DNA of 64,000 nucleotides from Methylobacterium brachythecii (GCF_014196345.1 NZ_JACIDN010000004.1:186001-250000); one strand, 5' to 3'; counted from the first letter of the stretch, positions 8,774 to 18,096 are shown. The notes: a model not told the origin generated them from the sequence alone. Numbers and translations are program-made.

Positions 8774-8955
8774 CGAGAGTGGCAGGAGGTCGGAACCAAG
8801 ACGCCGAAGGAAGCGGGCGTTCTCGTCTCGCAGATCTTTTCCGCAGGCAGCGTCTCGGCGGTCCGGCAGGCCGCCAAAGCGCCAAGGAAGAGCGAGCCGA
8901 CGAGCAGCTGGAGCGATACGATGCTCCTTCCCCGTTCCGGCCGGGTGAAGGTCAT
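8701..8955 (-). CDS. Small predicted lipoprotein coupled to the oxidoreductase
   Basis: An 84-residue ORF starting MTFTRPERGR with a hydrophobic segment ending in a perfect lipobox LAAC (LFLGALAAC, Cys near residue 30). Its ATG overlaps the stop of the upstream oxidoreductase as ATGA, the usual sign of translational coupling. The mature part is about 54 residues with few features (ICETRTPASF, then a Ser/Arg-rich tail). The 3' end runs antisense over the end of yidD. I recognise no family. The lipobox and coupling are what argue for a real gene. Confidence 0.5.
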   Translation of the reverse strand: MTFTRPERGRSIVSLQLLVGSLFLGALAACRTAETLPAEKICETRTPASFGVLVPTSCHSRQVEEPPRARSSTASQRNGEGGGP

Positions 8956-10178
8956 GCAGTGCTGTCCTTCCGTCCGAAGGCGAACAGCTCGGCATCGGTG
9001 TCCCGGCCGCCCGCGATCGTCGTTGCGACGAGCTCCGACGCGATTTGGGAGAAGGTGATGCCGTTTCCGCCGTAGCCCTGCACGGCAAAGACGCGCGGCC
9101 TGCCCGGCAGCGGCCCGATCGACGGCAGGCCCGTCGTCGTGCTCCCGAAGCTTCCGGCCCAGGCGAAGTCCGGCTTCGTGTCAAGCTGCGGAAAGAGCTG
9201 TTTCAGCTTCTTGGCAAGCCGCTCCGTCTTGGCCGGGATCAGGGCGTCGCGCCGATCCTCGTCTTGGAACTCCTCGTCTTCACCGCCACAGATGACCCGC
9301 CCGTCATGGGTGGCGCGCATGTAGAGATACGGGTCCGAGGCCTCCCAGATGAAGGCCGCGCCAGGCCACAGCGACGCCTTTTGCGGTTTCGTCGCAATCA
9401 CGTAGGTCGAGATGATCGAGTGGGTGTCGGAGGGGGCGACGTCCATTAGCTCATAGCCCGTGGCCAGCACCACGTGTCCGGCCGTGATCGTTCGCCCCTG
9501 CCGGGTCTCGGCGACCACATCGCTCGCGTGATGGACCAGGCGCGTGACTTCGACGGGTGCGTAGAAGCGGGCCTTGCGACGGGCGGCTACGCGCAGGAAT
9601 CCGGCGGTCAGCTTGAGCGGGTCGAGCGCCAGATTATTGTCGCTGAGGATCGCGCCGGCCCGATCGATGCCGAAGTCTTCTTTCAGCGCCAACGCGGTCA
9701 GATAGGTGGCGCGCAGGCCGGCTGCGGCGCGTGCTTGAGCTTCTTCTCTTAGCATGCCGGCACCGAGGACGTTCCCCGCGATGAAGAGCGAGGAGCGCGT
9801 CTCCGGTCGGCAGGCGATCCCGAGCTGCTCGATCCGCCCGCGCAGATTGGTCACGGCCAATCGCGATCGGCGCCAAGCCTGCTCGGCCTTCGCCTGCCCG
9901 ATCTTGCCGCTCAGACTGGTGATGGGTTCGTCGATCTCGAACTGGACGAGCGCCGTGGTGCTGCGGGTCGAGCCGCACATCGGGCCGCGACGATCGACGC
10001 CGATGACGGACAGGCCCTGCGCCGTCAGTGCCTCGGCAACCATCGCACCGCTGATCCCGAGGCCGACCACGAGGACGTCGCAGGCGACGTCTCTGGTCAG
10101 CGGGGCGGCTTGAACATGAGGCGCGCGGTAGGCCGACCAGACCGGCGTTCCGGTGTCGAGATCCAGTTTCCGGCCCAT
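8952..10178 (-). CDS. FAD-dependent oxidoreductase (DAO superfamily)
   Basis: A 408-residue flavoprotein of the D-amino-acid oxidase superfamily. The dinucleotide fold VLVVGLGISGAMVAEAL starts near residue 35; GQGxxG-like elements recur near the C-terminus (VFAVQGYGGNGITFSQ, typical of this superfamily). It begins with a 30-residue leader (MGRKLDLDTGTPVW) instead of a signal peptide, so it is probably cytoplasmic. The substrate is unknown, probably an amino or imino acid. It is followed by the coupled lipoprotein gene, and sits between yidD and thrS, which I remember as neighbours in many Rhizobiales. Confidence 0.85.
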   Translation of the reverse strand: MGRKLDLDTGTPVWSAYRAPHVQAAPLTRDVACDVLVVGLGISGAMVAEALTAQGLSVIGVDRRGPMCGSTRSTTALVQFEIDEPITSLSGKIGQAKAEQAWRRSRLAVTNLRGRIEQLGIACRPETRSSLFIAGNVLGAGMLREEAQARAAAGLRATYLTALALKEDFGIDRAGAILSDNNLALDPLKLTAGFLRVAARRKARFYAPVEVTRLVHHASDVVAETRQGRTITAGHVVLATGYELMDVAPSDTHSIISTYVIATKPQKASLWPGAAFIWEASDPYLYMRATHDGRVICGGEDEEFQDEDRRDALIPAKTERLAKKLKQLFPQLDTKPDFAWAGSFGSTTTGLPSIGPLPGRPRVFAVQGYGGNGITFSQIASELVATTIAGGRDTDAELFAFGRKDSTA

Positions 10179-10382
10179 GTCCTACCGCTCGAGGGAGATT
10201 GCTCGCTTCTCGCACGATCGGATGGCCGGCGTCCCGCCCGAGGGCCGCCGTTGCGGCGTCGCCCCCAAGGCGTTTTCCTCGGCGACCAAATCGGTCTAAA
10301 CCGCGCCGCCGCGCTTCGACGCGAGCCTCCCGCCCCCGCTTACCTGCCTCGTTTGCAGGAGTGAGCAAGGAAACGAAGAAAA

Positions 10383-12410
10383 ATGCCCATCCTGACATTT
10401 CCCGATGGCAATACGCGCGCCTTTGACGCTGCCGTGACCGGCCGTGCCGTGGTCGAAGGCATCGCCAAGTCGCTGGCCAAGCGCACCGTCGCCATGGCGC
10501 TGGACGGCACGGTCCACGATCTCGACGACACGATCGAACGGGATGCCGCCATCGAGTTCCTGGGCCGCGACGACCCGCGCGCGCTGGAGCTGATCCGCCA
10601 CGATTGTGCGCACGTGCTGGCCGAGGCCGTGCAGGCGCTCTGGCCGGGCACGCAGGTCACCATCGGGCCGGTGATCGAGAACGGCTTCTATTACGACTTC
10701 GCCAAGAACGAGCCGTTTACGCCCGAGGACTTCCCGAAGATCGAAGCCAAGATGCGCGAGATCATCGGGCGCGACGCGCCGTTCACGCGGGAGGTCTGGA
10801 AGCGCGACGACGTGCGCGCCCTCTTCGCGGAGAAGGGCGAGGCCTACAAGGTCGAGCTGGTGGATGCGATCCCTCCGGGTGAGGACCTCAAGATCTATCG
10901 CCAGGGCGAGTGGTTCGACCTTTGTCGCGGCCCGCACATGACCTCGACGGGCAAGGTCGGCACCGCTTTCAAGCTGATGAAGGTTGCTGGCGCCTATTGG
11001 CGGGGTGATTCCAACAACCCGATGCTGACGCGCATCTACGGTACCGCCTGGGCCACCAAGGAGGATCTCGACGCCTATCTCCACCGCCTGGAAGAGGCCG
11101 AGCGCCGCGACCATCGCCGCCTGGGCCGCGAGATGGACCTCTTCCACTTCCAGGAGGAGGGGCCCGGCGTCGTGTTCTGGCACGCCAAGGGCTGGACGAT
11201 CTTCCAGGAGCTGATCGCCTATATGCGCCGACGCCTGAAGGGCGACTATGCCGAGGTCAACGCCCCGCAGATCCTCGACAAGGCGCTATGGGAGACGAGC
11301 GGACACTGGGACTGGTACCGCGAGAACATGTTCGCGGCCCAATCCGCCGGCGACGAGGCCGAGGACAAGCGCTGGTTCGCCCTCAAGCCGATGAACTGCC
11401 CGGGCCACGTGCAGATCTTCAAGCACGGCCTGAAATCGTATCGCGACCTGCCGCTGCGCATGGCCGAGTTCGGCGTCGTGCACCGCTACGAGCCGTCCGG
11501 CGCCATGCACGGGCTGATGCGTGTGCGCGGCTTCACGCAGGACGACGCGCACGTGTTCTGCACAGAGGACCAACTCGCGGCGGAGTGCCTCAAGATCAAC
11601 GACCTGATCCTCAGCACTTACGCCGATTTCGGCTTCGACCGGATCGTGGTGAAGCTCTCGACGCGTCCGGAAAAGCGCGTCGGCTCCGACGCGCTCTGGG
11701 ATCACGCCGAGGAAGTCATGACCCGCGTCCTCGCGCAGATCGAGGAGCAATCGGGCGGCCGTATCACCACGGCGGTCAATCCGGGGGAGGGCGCTTTCTA
11801 TGGGCCGAAATTCGAATACGTGCTGCGCGACGCCATCGGCCGCGACTGGCAATGCGGCACCACGCAGGTCGACTTCAACCTGCCGGAGCGGTTCGGTGCC
11901 TTCTACATCGATGGCGAGAGCAACAAGATCCCGCCGGTGATGGTCCACCGCGCCATCTGCGGTTCGATGGAGCGCTTTACGGGGATTCTGATCGAGCATT
12001 TCGCTGGTCATTTCCCGCTCTGGCTTTCGCCCGTGCAGGTGGTGGTGGCGACGATCACCAGCGAGGCCGACGACTACGCCCGCGACGTCATCCGAGCGCT
12101 GACGCGCGCCGGGCTGCGCGTCGAAGCCGACCTGCGCAACGAGAAGATCAACTACAAGGTCCGCGAGCACTCGCTCGCGAAGGTGCCGGTCCTGCTCGCC
12201 CTCGGCCGGCGCGAGGCCGAGGAGCGCACCGTCTCGATCCGCCGCCTCGGCAGCCAGCACACCAAGACCCTGCCGCTCGCGGACGCCATCGCGGCCTTCG
12301 TCGAAGAGGCGACCTCGCCCGACATCCGCCGGGCGGAAGCTGTGGCCGATGCAGTCCCGAGCGAGAACGCGACGCTCGACGGGCGGCACGTGGAAGTGGC
12401 TGCCCCGTAG
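10383..12410 (+). CDS. thrS: Threonyl-tRNA synthetase
   Basis: Class II aminoacyl-tRNA synthetase of 675 residues, a normal length. The N-terminal TGS domain (1-60) is followed by the editing domain with HDCAH at 73-77, then the catalytic core with the zinc Cys in MNCPGH and motif 2 in [19 protein letters not shown]. Motif 3 lies near [13 protein letters not shown], then the C-terminal anticodon-binding domain. ATG at 10383 follows AAGGAAACGAAG. No leader structure of the bacillary T-box kind is present; only a weak CCTGC/GCAGG hairpin lies upstream. Confidence 0.97.
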   Translation: MPILTFPDGNTRAFDAAVTGRAVVEGIAKSLAKRTVAMALDGTVHDLDDTIERDAAIEFLGRDDPRALELIRHDCAHVLAEAVQALWPGTQVTIGPVIENGFYYDFAKNEPFTPEDFPKIEAKMREIIGRDAPFTREVWKRDDVRALFAEKGEAYKVELVDAIPPGEDLKIYRQGEWFDLCRGPHMTSTGKVGTAFKLMKVAGAYWRGDSNNPMLTRIYGTAWATKEDLDAYLHRLEEAERRDHRRLGREMDLFHFQEEGPGVVFWHAKGWTIFQELIAYMRRRLKGDYAEVNAPQILDKALWETSGHWDWYRENMFAAQSAGDEAEDKRWFALKPMNCPGHVQIFKHGLKSYRDLPLRMAEFGVVHRYEPSGAMHGLMRVRGFTQDDAHVFCTEDQLAAECLKINDLILSTYADFGFDRIVVKLSTRPEKRVGSDALWDHAEEVMTRVLAQIEEQSGGRITTAVNPGEGAFYGPKFEYVLRDAIGRDWQCGTTQVDFNLPERFGAFYIDGESNKIPPVMVHRAICGSMERFTGILIEHFAGHFPLWLSPVQVVVATITSEADDYARDVIRALTRAGLRVEADLRNEKINYKVREHSLAKVPVLLALGRREAEERTVSIRRLGSQHTKTLPLADAIAAFVEEATSPDIRRAEAVADAVPSENATLDGRHVEVAAP

Positions 12411-12428
12411 CCTTCGGGATGGAGGGTG

Positions 12429-13838
12429 CTACCCCTCCATCGCCTCCGCCAGCACGTCGAAGACCCGCTTATCCGCACATTGGGCGACGTTGAAGCGCAG
12501 GTGGTCGGCTGCGTTCTGGCCGAGGCTGAAGACGTTGCCGGGCGCCAGCACGACACCGCGCCGGAGGGCGCGGCGGGAGATCTCCGCCGCATCGAGGCCG
12601 TCGGGCAGGCATGCCCAGAGGAACATGCCGGCCAAGGGCACGTAGGGGACGCCGAGGCCGGCCGTGGCGAGACGCTTCAGGGTGGTGCCGCGCATGTCGG
12701 CGAGGCGGTTGCGCATCGTCTCGAGGTGATGCCGGTAGCCGCCATCGGTGAGCAGCCGGTGGACCAGGACCGCGTTGAGGTGACCGCTGCCGACGCTGAC
12801 CGCGAGCTTGAGGTCGACGAGGCGCTCGATCCAATCCGAGCGGATCGCGATGACGCCGATGCGGGCGGCGGCCGAGAGCGTCTTCGAGAAGCCGCCGATA
12901 TGGACGACGCGGTCGAGGCCGTCGAAGCCGGCCAGGCGCGGGCCCGGTTCGACCTCGAAATCGGCGTAGATGTCGTCCTCGACGATCACGGTGTCGTGGG
13001 CCTCGGCGAGCCGCAGCACCCGGTGCACGACGGCCGGTGTCAGCGAGGCCCCCGTCGGGTTGTGAAGGCCGGAATTTGTTAGGTAGAACCGGGGCTTATG
13101 CTCCTTGAGGGCCTGCTCGAACGCCGCGAGATCCGGGCCGCCCACGCCGAAGGGCACGCCCACCACCTTGAAGCGATAGGCCCGCAAAAGGGCGTGGAAG
13201 TTGAAGTAGCAGGGGTCGTCGACCAGCACCGTGTCGCCCGGCTCGGCGAGGAACCGGCAGATCAGGTCGAGTGCCGCGGTGGCCGAGTCCGTCAGGACGA
13301 TCTGCTCGGGATGGGCGAGGATGCCGCGCTCCGTCAGGCGTCGGGCGAGCTGCTGGCGCAACGGCGTATAGCCGAGCGGCGTGTCGTAGCGGGTCAGATT
13401 GACCTCACGATCCCGGGCGACTTGGCGCAAAGCCCGGCGAATACTCTCCTCCGGCATCCAGGCCTCCGGCATCCAGCCGCAACCGGGCACCAGCATCTCG
13501 GCAGTCGCCTCCAGTGATTGACGCGCGATCCAGAGGGGATCGACCTCGCGGTCGAGACGTGGGCCGATCGAGGCGAGGCTGAGCGGCTGCGCCTTGGCGG
13601 CAACGTAGAATCCCGATCCGGGCCGCGACACGATCGAGCCCTGGGCCAGGAGCCGGTCATAGGCCTCCACCACCGTCGATTTCGAGACCTGCATGGTATC
13701 GGCGAAGGCGCGCACGGAGGGCAGCCGTGTGCCCGCGGTCATGGCCCGCCCCTCGATGCGCCGCTCGATGGCCGTCATCACCGTCTCGACGCGGCTCAGG
13801 CCGGGCTCGTGGCCGGCCTCGATAATGCCCTCCGTCAT
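12429..13838 (-). CDS. MocR-type (GntR/aminotransferase) transcriptional regulator
   Basis: A 469-residue fusion of an N-terminal winged helix (residues 1-80, RLPSVRAFADTMQVSKSTVVEAYDRL) and a fold type I aminotransferase domain. The PLP lysine is in GGFSKTLSAAARIG; the Asn/Asp/Tyr PLP contacts are in NPTGAS and VEDDIYADFE. MocR proteins usually regulate a divergent gene in response to PLP or amino compounds. Here the divergent unit is a 39-residue peptide and an EamA transporter, so it probably controls export of an amino compound. It converges with thrS; a GATGGAGGG hairpin at 12418-12441 covers both gene ends. Confidence 0.92.
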   Translation of the reverse strand: MTEGIIEAGHEPGLSRVETVMTAIERRIEGRAMTAGTRLPSVRAFADTMQVSKSTVVEAYDRLLAQGSIVSRPGSGFYVAAKAQPLSLASIGPRLDREVDPLWIARQSLEATAEMLVPGCGWMPEAWMPEESIRRALRQVARDREVNLTRYDTPLGYTPLRQQLARRLTERGILAHPEQIVLTDSATAALDLICRFLAEPGDTVLVDDPCYFNFHALLRAYRFKVVGVPFGVGGPDLAAFEQALKEHKPRFYLTNSGLHNPTGASLTPAVVHRVLRLAEAHDTVIVEDDIYADFEVEPGPRLAGFDGLDRVVHIGGFSKTLSAAARIGVIAIRSDWIERLVDLKLAVSVGSGHLNAVLVHRLLTDGGYRHHLETMRNRLADMRGTTLKRLATAGLGVPYVPLAGMFLWACLPDGLDAAEISRRALRRGVVLAPGNVFSLGQNAADHLRFNVAQCADKRVFDVLAEAMEG

Positions 13839-13865
13839 GGCCTCTGTCCTCGCTCTAGCCGCGCG

Positions 13866-13911
13866 ACTGTACCAATCATTGTCCCGTACAGTTCAGTCGA
13901 ATCGTACTGTA
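13866..13911. promoter_or_regulatory. Candidate MocR operator repeats
   Basis: In the divergent promoter region there are three copies of one motif: ACTGTAC at 13866-13872, its inverse GTACAGT at 13886-13892, and ACTGTA at 13906-13911. The first two form an inverted repeat, the first and third a direct repeat spaced 40 bases (about four helical turns). Inverted plus direct arrangement is what is described for MocR sites. Confidence 0.6.
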
Positions 13912-13979
13912 ACCGTCCCTGTCGGGGAAGCGCCGAAACCGGCATGGTCCCGTCACCAAGACAACCAAGGGGAATTACC

Positions 13980-14099
13980 ATGTCACAGACCCGGACCGTT
14001 TCATCTCGCCGCTCGCCGCTCGTCCGTTACGCAGCCGATGCCCTGATCCTCGCTGCGGGATTGGCCCTGGCGCTGCCGCTGATCCTGCCCTTCTCGTAA
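13980..14099 (+). CDS. 39-residue single-pass membrane peptide before the exporter
   Basis: A short ORF starting MSQTRTVSSRRSPLVRY with a single hydrophobic helix (LILAAGLALALPLILPF) at the C-terminus and a basic N-terminus. A good ribosome site (AAGGGGAATTACC) precedes ATG at 13980. The stop is one base before the ATG of the EamA transporter, so the two are translationally linked. It may be a small accessory subunit of the exporter or only a leader peptide. No family is recognised. Confidence 0.6.
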   Translation: MSQTRTVSSRRSPLVRYAADALILAAGLALALPLILPFS

Positions 14100-14100
14100 G

Positions 14101-15012
14101 ATGCAGGCGCAAGGGGTCGGCGCGCCGACGGCGCAGCCTGCGGCAGCCCCGATCCCGTCCGCGCCGAGCGGACTGCTCGACGGGCTCGTCGGCATCCTGA
14201 TCTTCAGCATCTCGTTGCCGGCGACCCGCCTCGCGCTCGCCGGCTTCGACCCGTTGTTTCTCACCGCGGCCCGGGCGGCGATCGCCGGCATCGCGGCGGG
14301 CGGGCTCCTGCTCGCCTTGCGTCAGAAGCGGCCGGAGCGCGGCGATCTCGCATCCCTAGCGATCGTGGCGTCCGGCGTGGTGATCGGCTTCCCGTTGCTC
14401 ACGGCCCTGGCGCTTCGGCATGTCGGTGCCGCGCATGCGGCGGTGTTCGTCGGATTGCTTCCGCTCGCCACGGCGCTGTTCGGTGCGGTGAGGGCAGGGG
14501 AGCGACCCTCGCGCGCCTTCTGGATCCTGTCGGTGCTCGGCAGCGCCGTCACCATCGCGTATGCCGCGCGTGCCGCCAACGGCCTCTCCGCGATGGGCGA
14601 CGGGCTGATGCTCGCCGCGGTCCTGATCTGCGGGCTCGGCTATGCCGAGGGCGGCCGCCTCGCACGGCGGCTCGGCGGCTGGCAGGTGATCGCCTGGGCG
14701 GATCTGCTCGCGCTGCCCGTGAGCCTGCCGCTCGTGCTGCTCTGGATACCGGCGGCCCCGCTGGCGGCGCCGTCCTCGGCTTGGGCCGGCCTCGCCTACG
14801 TCTCGTTGTTCAGCATGCTGATCGGCTTCGTGTTCTGGTACCGGGCGCTCGCCCGCGGCGGCATCGCCAAGGTCGGCCAGTTGCAGCTGCTGCAGCCGTT
14901 CCTCGGCTTCGGCTTCGCGGCCCTGCTTCTCGGCGAGCCGATCGAGCCGGCGATGCTGGCAGCTGCCGCCGCGGTCGTCGCCTGCGTGGCGGGCGCGCGC
15001 CGCCTGGCCTGA
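14101..15012 (+). CDS. EamA/DMT-family transporter
   Basis: A 303-residue protein with ten predicted membrane segments in two EamA repeats. The conserved pattern RAAIAG near the end of the first pair of helices and LQLLQPFLGFGFAALLLGEPIEP in the second half are typical. Members export amino acids and metabolites. Control by the divergent MocR gene is likely given the operator-like repeats. It follows directly after the 39-residue peptide gene. Confidence 0.88.
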   Translation: MQAQGVGAPTAQPAAAPIPSAPSGLLDGLVGILIFSISLPATRLALAGFDPLFLTAARAAIAGIAAGGLLLALRQKRPERGDLASLAIVASGVVIGFPLLTALALRHVGAAHAAVFVGLLPLATALFGAVRAGERPSRAFWILSVLGSAVTIAYAARAANGLSAMGDGLMLAAVLICGLGYAEGGRLARRLGGWQVIAWADLLALPVSLPLVLLWIPAAPLAAPSSAWAGLAYVSLFSMLIGFVFWYRALARGGIAKVGQLQLLQPFLGFGFAALLLGEPIEPAMLAAAAAVVACVAGARRLA

Positions 15013-15018
15013 CGGGCA

Positions 15019-15393
15019 TCAATCCGCCGCGCAGTTGGTCCGGTAGAGCTCGATGGTGCGCTGCATCGCCTGATACTGCGCCATGCTCGACGGATGGCGC
15101 AGCTCCGGCGCATCGGGGAGGATGCCGCCGAAGGCCGCCTTCGTGTCCGCGACGAAGGAGCGTGGCCCCGTATGCGTGCCCATCCGATTGGTGGCGTCGA
15201 CCTCACCGCACGCCGCGCCGGCCCGTCCATGCCTCAGCCGCGAGTAGAGGGCGGAGGAGGGGGCCTTCATTCCTTGGCCGACTAAGGCGATCGTGGCTTT
15301 CGACTCGTCCAGACCAAGCACCGAATCCGATCCATCCGTCACGGTCTGCGCATAGGCATGGTCCCATGACAGCAGACATGCAGCGATGATTGC
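15019..15393 (-). CDS. Secreted protein of unknown function
   Basis: A 124-residue protein starting MAIIAACLLSWDHAYAQ, a signal peptide with cleavage near AYA-QT. The mature part contains three cysteines (AACGEV and the C-terminal NCAAD) and a conserved-looking HPSSMAQYQAMQRTIELYR helix. ATG at 15393 gives the shortest signal; a longer in-frame ORF reaches 15558 but has poor coding character. It converges with the EamA gene and is divergent from the caspase-like gene. No family recognised. Confidence 0.6.
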   Translation of the reverse strand, partial: AIIAACLLSWDHAYAQTVTDGSDSVLGLDESKATIALVGQGMKAPSSALYSRLRHGRAGAACGEVDATNRMGTHTGPRSFVADTKAAFGGILPDAPELRHPSSMAQYQAMQRTIELYRTNCAAD

Positions 15394-15638
15394 CATTGTG
15401 GTAAACCGGGCCACGCGCAATCTTTCTTCATTTGCTGTTTCGGCAGTGATCGACCGTTCTGCTTTTCGCTCGACAGATGGCGGGAGGGCCACACTGCTAC
15501 AAAAATTTACCGCAATCCCAGGAAGGAGTGTCTCGGACAGTTGATCGAGGCCGGACACATCCGCGATGGTCTCGGCGCTTTACCGCGGTGCGGCTCATGC
15601 GGCCGACCCCGCTCACGAAAAATGAGGGGCATCGAGGC

Positions 15639-17156
15639 ATGAGGGGCTTATTCGATCGCTGGCGGGGGCTGACCGCTCGCTCCCTCATGGGTGGCATGGC
15701 CCGGGCCTCCGTCCTGATCCTGGCGATGGGCGTGACGCTGGCCGAGGCCGCCACGGCCGACCGCCGGGTCGCCCTGGTAATCGGCAACGGCGCCTACGAG
15801 AACGTTCCTGCGCTCGACAATCCGCTCACCGATTCCAAAGCCATCGCCGCGGCCCTGAAGCGCATCGGCTTCGACGTGGTCGAAGGCTACGACCTCAAGC
15901 TCGACGGCATGCGCAGCCTCGTCGGCCAGTACGCCTCGAAGCTCGACGGGGCCAAGGTCGCCTTCGTCTACTATGCCGGCCACGGCGTGGCGGTGGCGGG
16001 CGACAACTACCTCCTGCCCACCGACACCGTCCTGAAGAGCGAGGCCGATCTCGACTTCAAGACCATGAACGTCAATCTCGTCCTCCGGCAGATGCAGCGC
16101 GAGGACCGCGTCAACGTCGTGATCCTCGACGCCTGCCGCGACAATCCCTTCGCCAAGGAACTCGCGCGCTCGCTCAAGACGCGCTCGGCCTCGGTGGCTT
16201 CTGGCCTCTCCGAGATCACGGTAAATTCCGCGGCCGGCACGATGATCGCGTTCGCGACCGATCCGGGCAAGACTGCCCTCGACGGCTCCGGCAGCCACAA
16301 CAGTCCCTTCACCACCGCGCTCCTCAAGCACATGGAGACGCCCGGCGTTTCGATCAGCACGGTGATGGACCGGGTCCGCGAGGACGTCTGGCGTTCGACC
16401 GGCGAGCGTCAACGGCCCTGGGTCAACACCTCGATCATCGGGGAATTCTACCTCAACCCGGCTCCCGCCGCCGCCGTCCAGGTCGCCGCGGCGGAGGTTC
16501 CCGGCGTTCCGTCCGCCAACCCGGCCATGGCCGCGGCGGGTCCGCAGGCGCTGGAGATCAAGCTCTGGGAGTCGGCCGAGCGCTCCGGTGCGGCCGAAGA
16601 TTACAGGGCCTATCTCGACGCGCATCCGAACGGCTACTTCGCGCAGATCGCCCGCAACCGGATCGCGCGCGGGGCGCCGGCCGGCCGTTCGATCCAGTCG
16701 GAGGCCGAGTTGAAGGAGCCCGGCACCACGCAGACCGAGTCGGGGCTCGCCCTGTCCGTGAAGGATCGGATCGAGGCGCAGCAGCGGCTGCGTGCCATCG
16801 GCTTCGATCCCGGCGGCACCTCGGGCACCTTCGGCCCCGGCACCCGGCGCGCGCTGACGAACTGGCAGAAGACCAAGGGCCTGCCGGATTCCGGCTTCCT
16901 CACCAAGGCGCAGCAGGTCGCCCTGTGGGAACAGAGCGAGACGGATTACCAGAAGGCGATCGCGCGTCCGCAGGCCGAGCGTGCGGTGCGGGCGGCCGTG
17001 CCGCGTCCGCAGCGCCCGGCTCCCGCACAGGCCCGCGCCATGCGCGAGCCGGCGCCGTATCCTCAACAGGCGCCGCCTCAGCGCGGACCGTCGCTCGGCG
17101 AGATGGGCAACTTCCTCGGCGGGGTCGGCAACCTCGTCGGCAGCATGCGGCGCTGA
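15639..17156 (+). CDS. Exported caspase-like (C14) protein with peptidoglycan-binding domain
   Basis: A 505-residue protein. A hydrophobic signal segment (residues 20-38) precedes a metacaspase-like p20 domain: RVALVIGNGAYENVPAL, His115 in YYAGHG and Cys166 in LDACRDNP. The middle carries Ala-rich linkers; near residues 375-435 is a peptidoglycan-binding-1-like repeat (IEAQQRLRAIGFDPGGTSGTFG), and the tail is proline- and glutamine-rich ending GNLVGSMRR. Family members cleave after basic residues. The mix suggests a cell-wall located protease. ATG at 15639 with AGGGG upstream is used. Confidence 0.87.
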   Translation: MRGLFDRWRGLTARSLMGGMARASVLILAMGVTLAEAATADRRVALVIGNGAYENVPALDNPLTDSKAIAAALKRIGFDVVEGYDLKLDGMRSLVGQYASKLDGAKVAFVYYAGHGVAVAGDNYLLPTDTVLKSEADLDFKTMNVNLVLRQMQREDRVNVVILDACRDNPFAKELARSLKTRSASVASGLSEITVNSAAGTMIAFATDPGKTALDGSGSHNSPFTTALLKHMETPGVSISTVMDRVREDVWRSTGERQRPWVNTSIIGEFYLNPAPAAAVQVAAAEVPGVPSANPAMAAAGPQALEIKLWESAERSGAAEDYRAYLDAHPNGYFAQIARNRIARGAPAGRSIQSEAELKEPGTTQTESGLALSVKDRIEAQQRLRAIGFDPGGTSGTFGPGTRRALTNWQKTKGLPDSGFLTKAQQVALWEQSETDYQKAIARPQAERAVRAAVPRPQRPAPAQARAMREPAPYPQQAPPQRGPSLGEMGNFLGGVGNLVGSMRR

Positions 17157-17184
17157 GTCGAAGTTCGGCGCCCTGCCTTCCGGT

Positions 17185-18096
17185 TCAGGACGCCTTCGCC
17201 ACGACCTCGATGTCGCGGTCGAGGCCGCTCTCGACCTTGAACTCGCGCGTGTAGACCTGCCCCTCGTGGCGGGCGATCAGCACGTAGTCGCCCTCTGCCA
17301 GCGTCACGGACGGAAACGCGCCGATCGCCTCGCGGATGGTATCGCCGCCGGGGGTCAGCACGCTGAAGGCGGTGCCGGCGAAGGCCTCCGAGCCGGGGGC
17401 TGCGACGAGCTTCAGCGTGACGGTCGCGGCCCGGTGGTTCAGCGTGGCGTCCGTCACCTTGCCGTTCTCCACCTTGAGGTCGGCGCGCTGGATCGCGTTC
17501 GATTCCCCGTAGGTCGAGACCACGTGATAGGTGCCCTCCGGCAGCCGCACGACCTCGCCCGCCTTGACGCCGCTCCTCACGAGACGGCCTTCCGAATTGG
17601 CGCCGATGGGCACGAAGATCGAGAAGGCGAGCTGGTTGGGAGCGATCTTCTGATTGCCGATGGAGCCGGACAGCTTGAGCGCGCCGGCGCTGATCTTGAT
17701 GTCCTCGCTCGTCGCGCTGCCCGACATCGTCACGCGCTTCGAGGCGCTGGCGAAACCGTAGGTGACGGTGGCGACGTAGGAGCCCGGAGGCAGCCGGAAG
17801 CTCGGCGTGGCGTCGGTCGAGCGGGCGACGATCGCCGGCTTGCCGGCCTCGGCCTTGTCCTCGTAGACGCGCCAGGCGAGCCCGGAGCGCAGCCGCTGGC
17901 CGCCGCCGACGAGCGTCGCCGAGAGCGACAGATCCGCCTCGCTTTCGGCAGGTGCCGGCTGCGGCAGGATCGGGCTGGTGATGCCGGGCGAGGGCAGGGG
18001 GCCGCCCACGGGATTGTCGAAGGGACTCTGCGCCCGCGCGCCGGCCGCCGTCGCAGCGAGGATCGCGATCACCCGCCAGAGCCCCACTTCACGCAT
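17185..18096 (-). CDS. Secreted beta-rich protein of unknown function
   Basis: A 303-residue exported protein. The signal peptide is MREVGLWRVIAILAATAAGA with cleavage near ARA-QS. The remainder has several similar beta-sandwich-type units: FRLPPGSYVATVTYGFASAS, VRLPEGTYHVVSTYGESNA and VTLAEGDYVLIARHEGQVYT. Three copies of the pattern (LPPGxY/LPEGxY/LAEGDY) indicate an internal repeat, probably of PEGA-like type. It is located between the caspase-like gene (convergent) and the nitroreductase gene (divergent). Its function is unknown. Confidence 0.72.
   Translation of the reverse strand: MREVGLWRVIAILAATAAGARAQSPFDNPVGGPLPSPGITSPILPQPAPAESEADLSLSATLVGGGQRLRSGLAWRVYEDKAEAGKPAIVARSTDATPSFRLPPGSYVATVTYGFASASKRVTMSGSATSEDIKISAGALKLSGSIGNQKIAPNQLAFSIFVPIGANSEGRLVRSGVKAGEVVRLPEGTYHVVSTYGESNAIQRADLKVENGKVTDATLNHRAATVTLKLVAAPGSEAFAGTAFSVLTPGGDTIREAIGAFPSVTLAEGDYVLIARHEGQVYTREFKVESGLDRDIEVVAKAS

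Noticed and set aside
12418-12441. GATGGAGGG hairpin as a thrS terminator
   Set aside because: A stem is present but there is no T run on either strand and it overlaps the aminotransferase gene end; it was not listed as a terminator.
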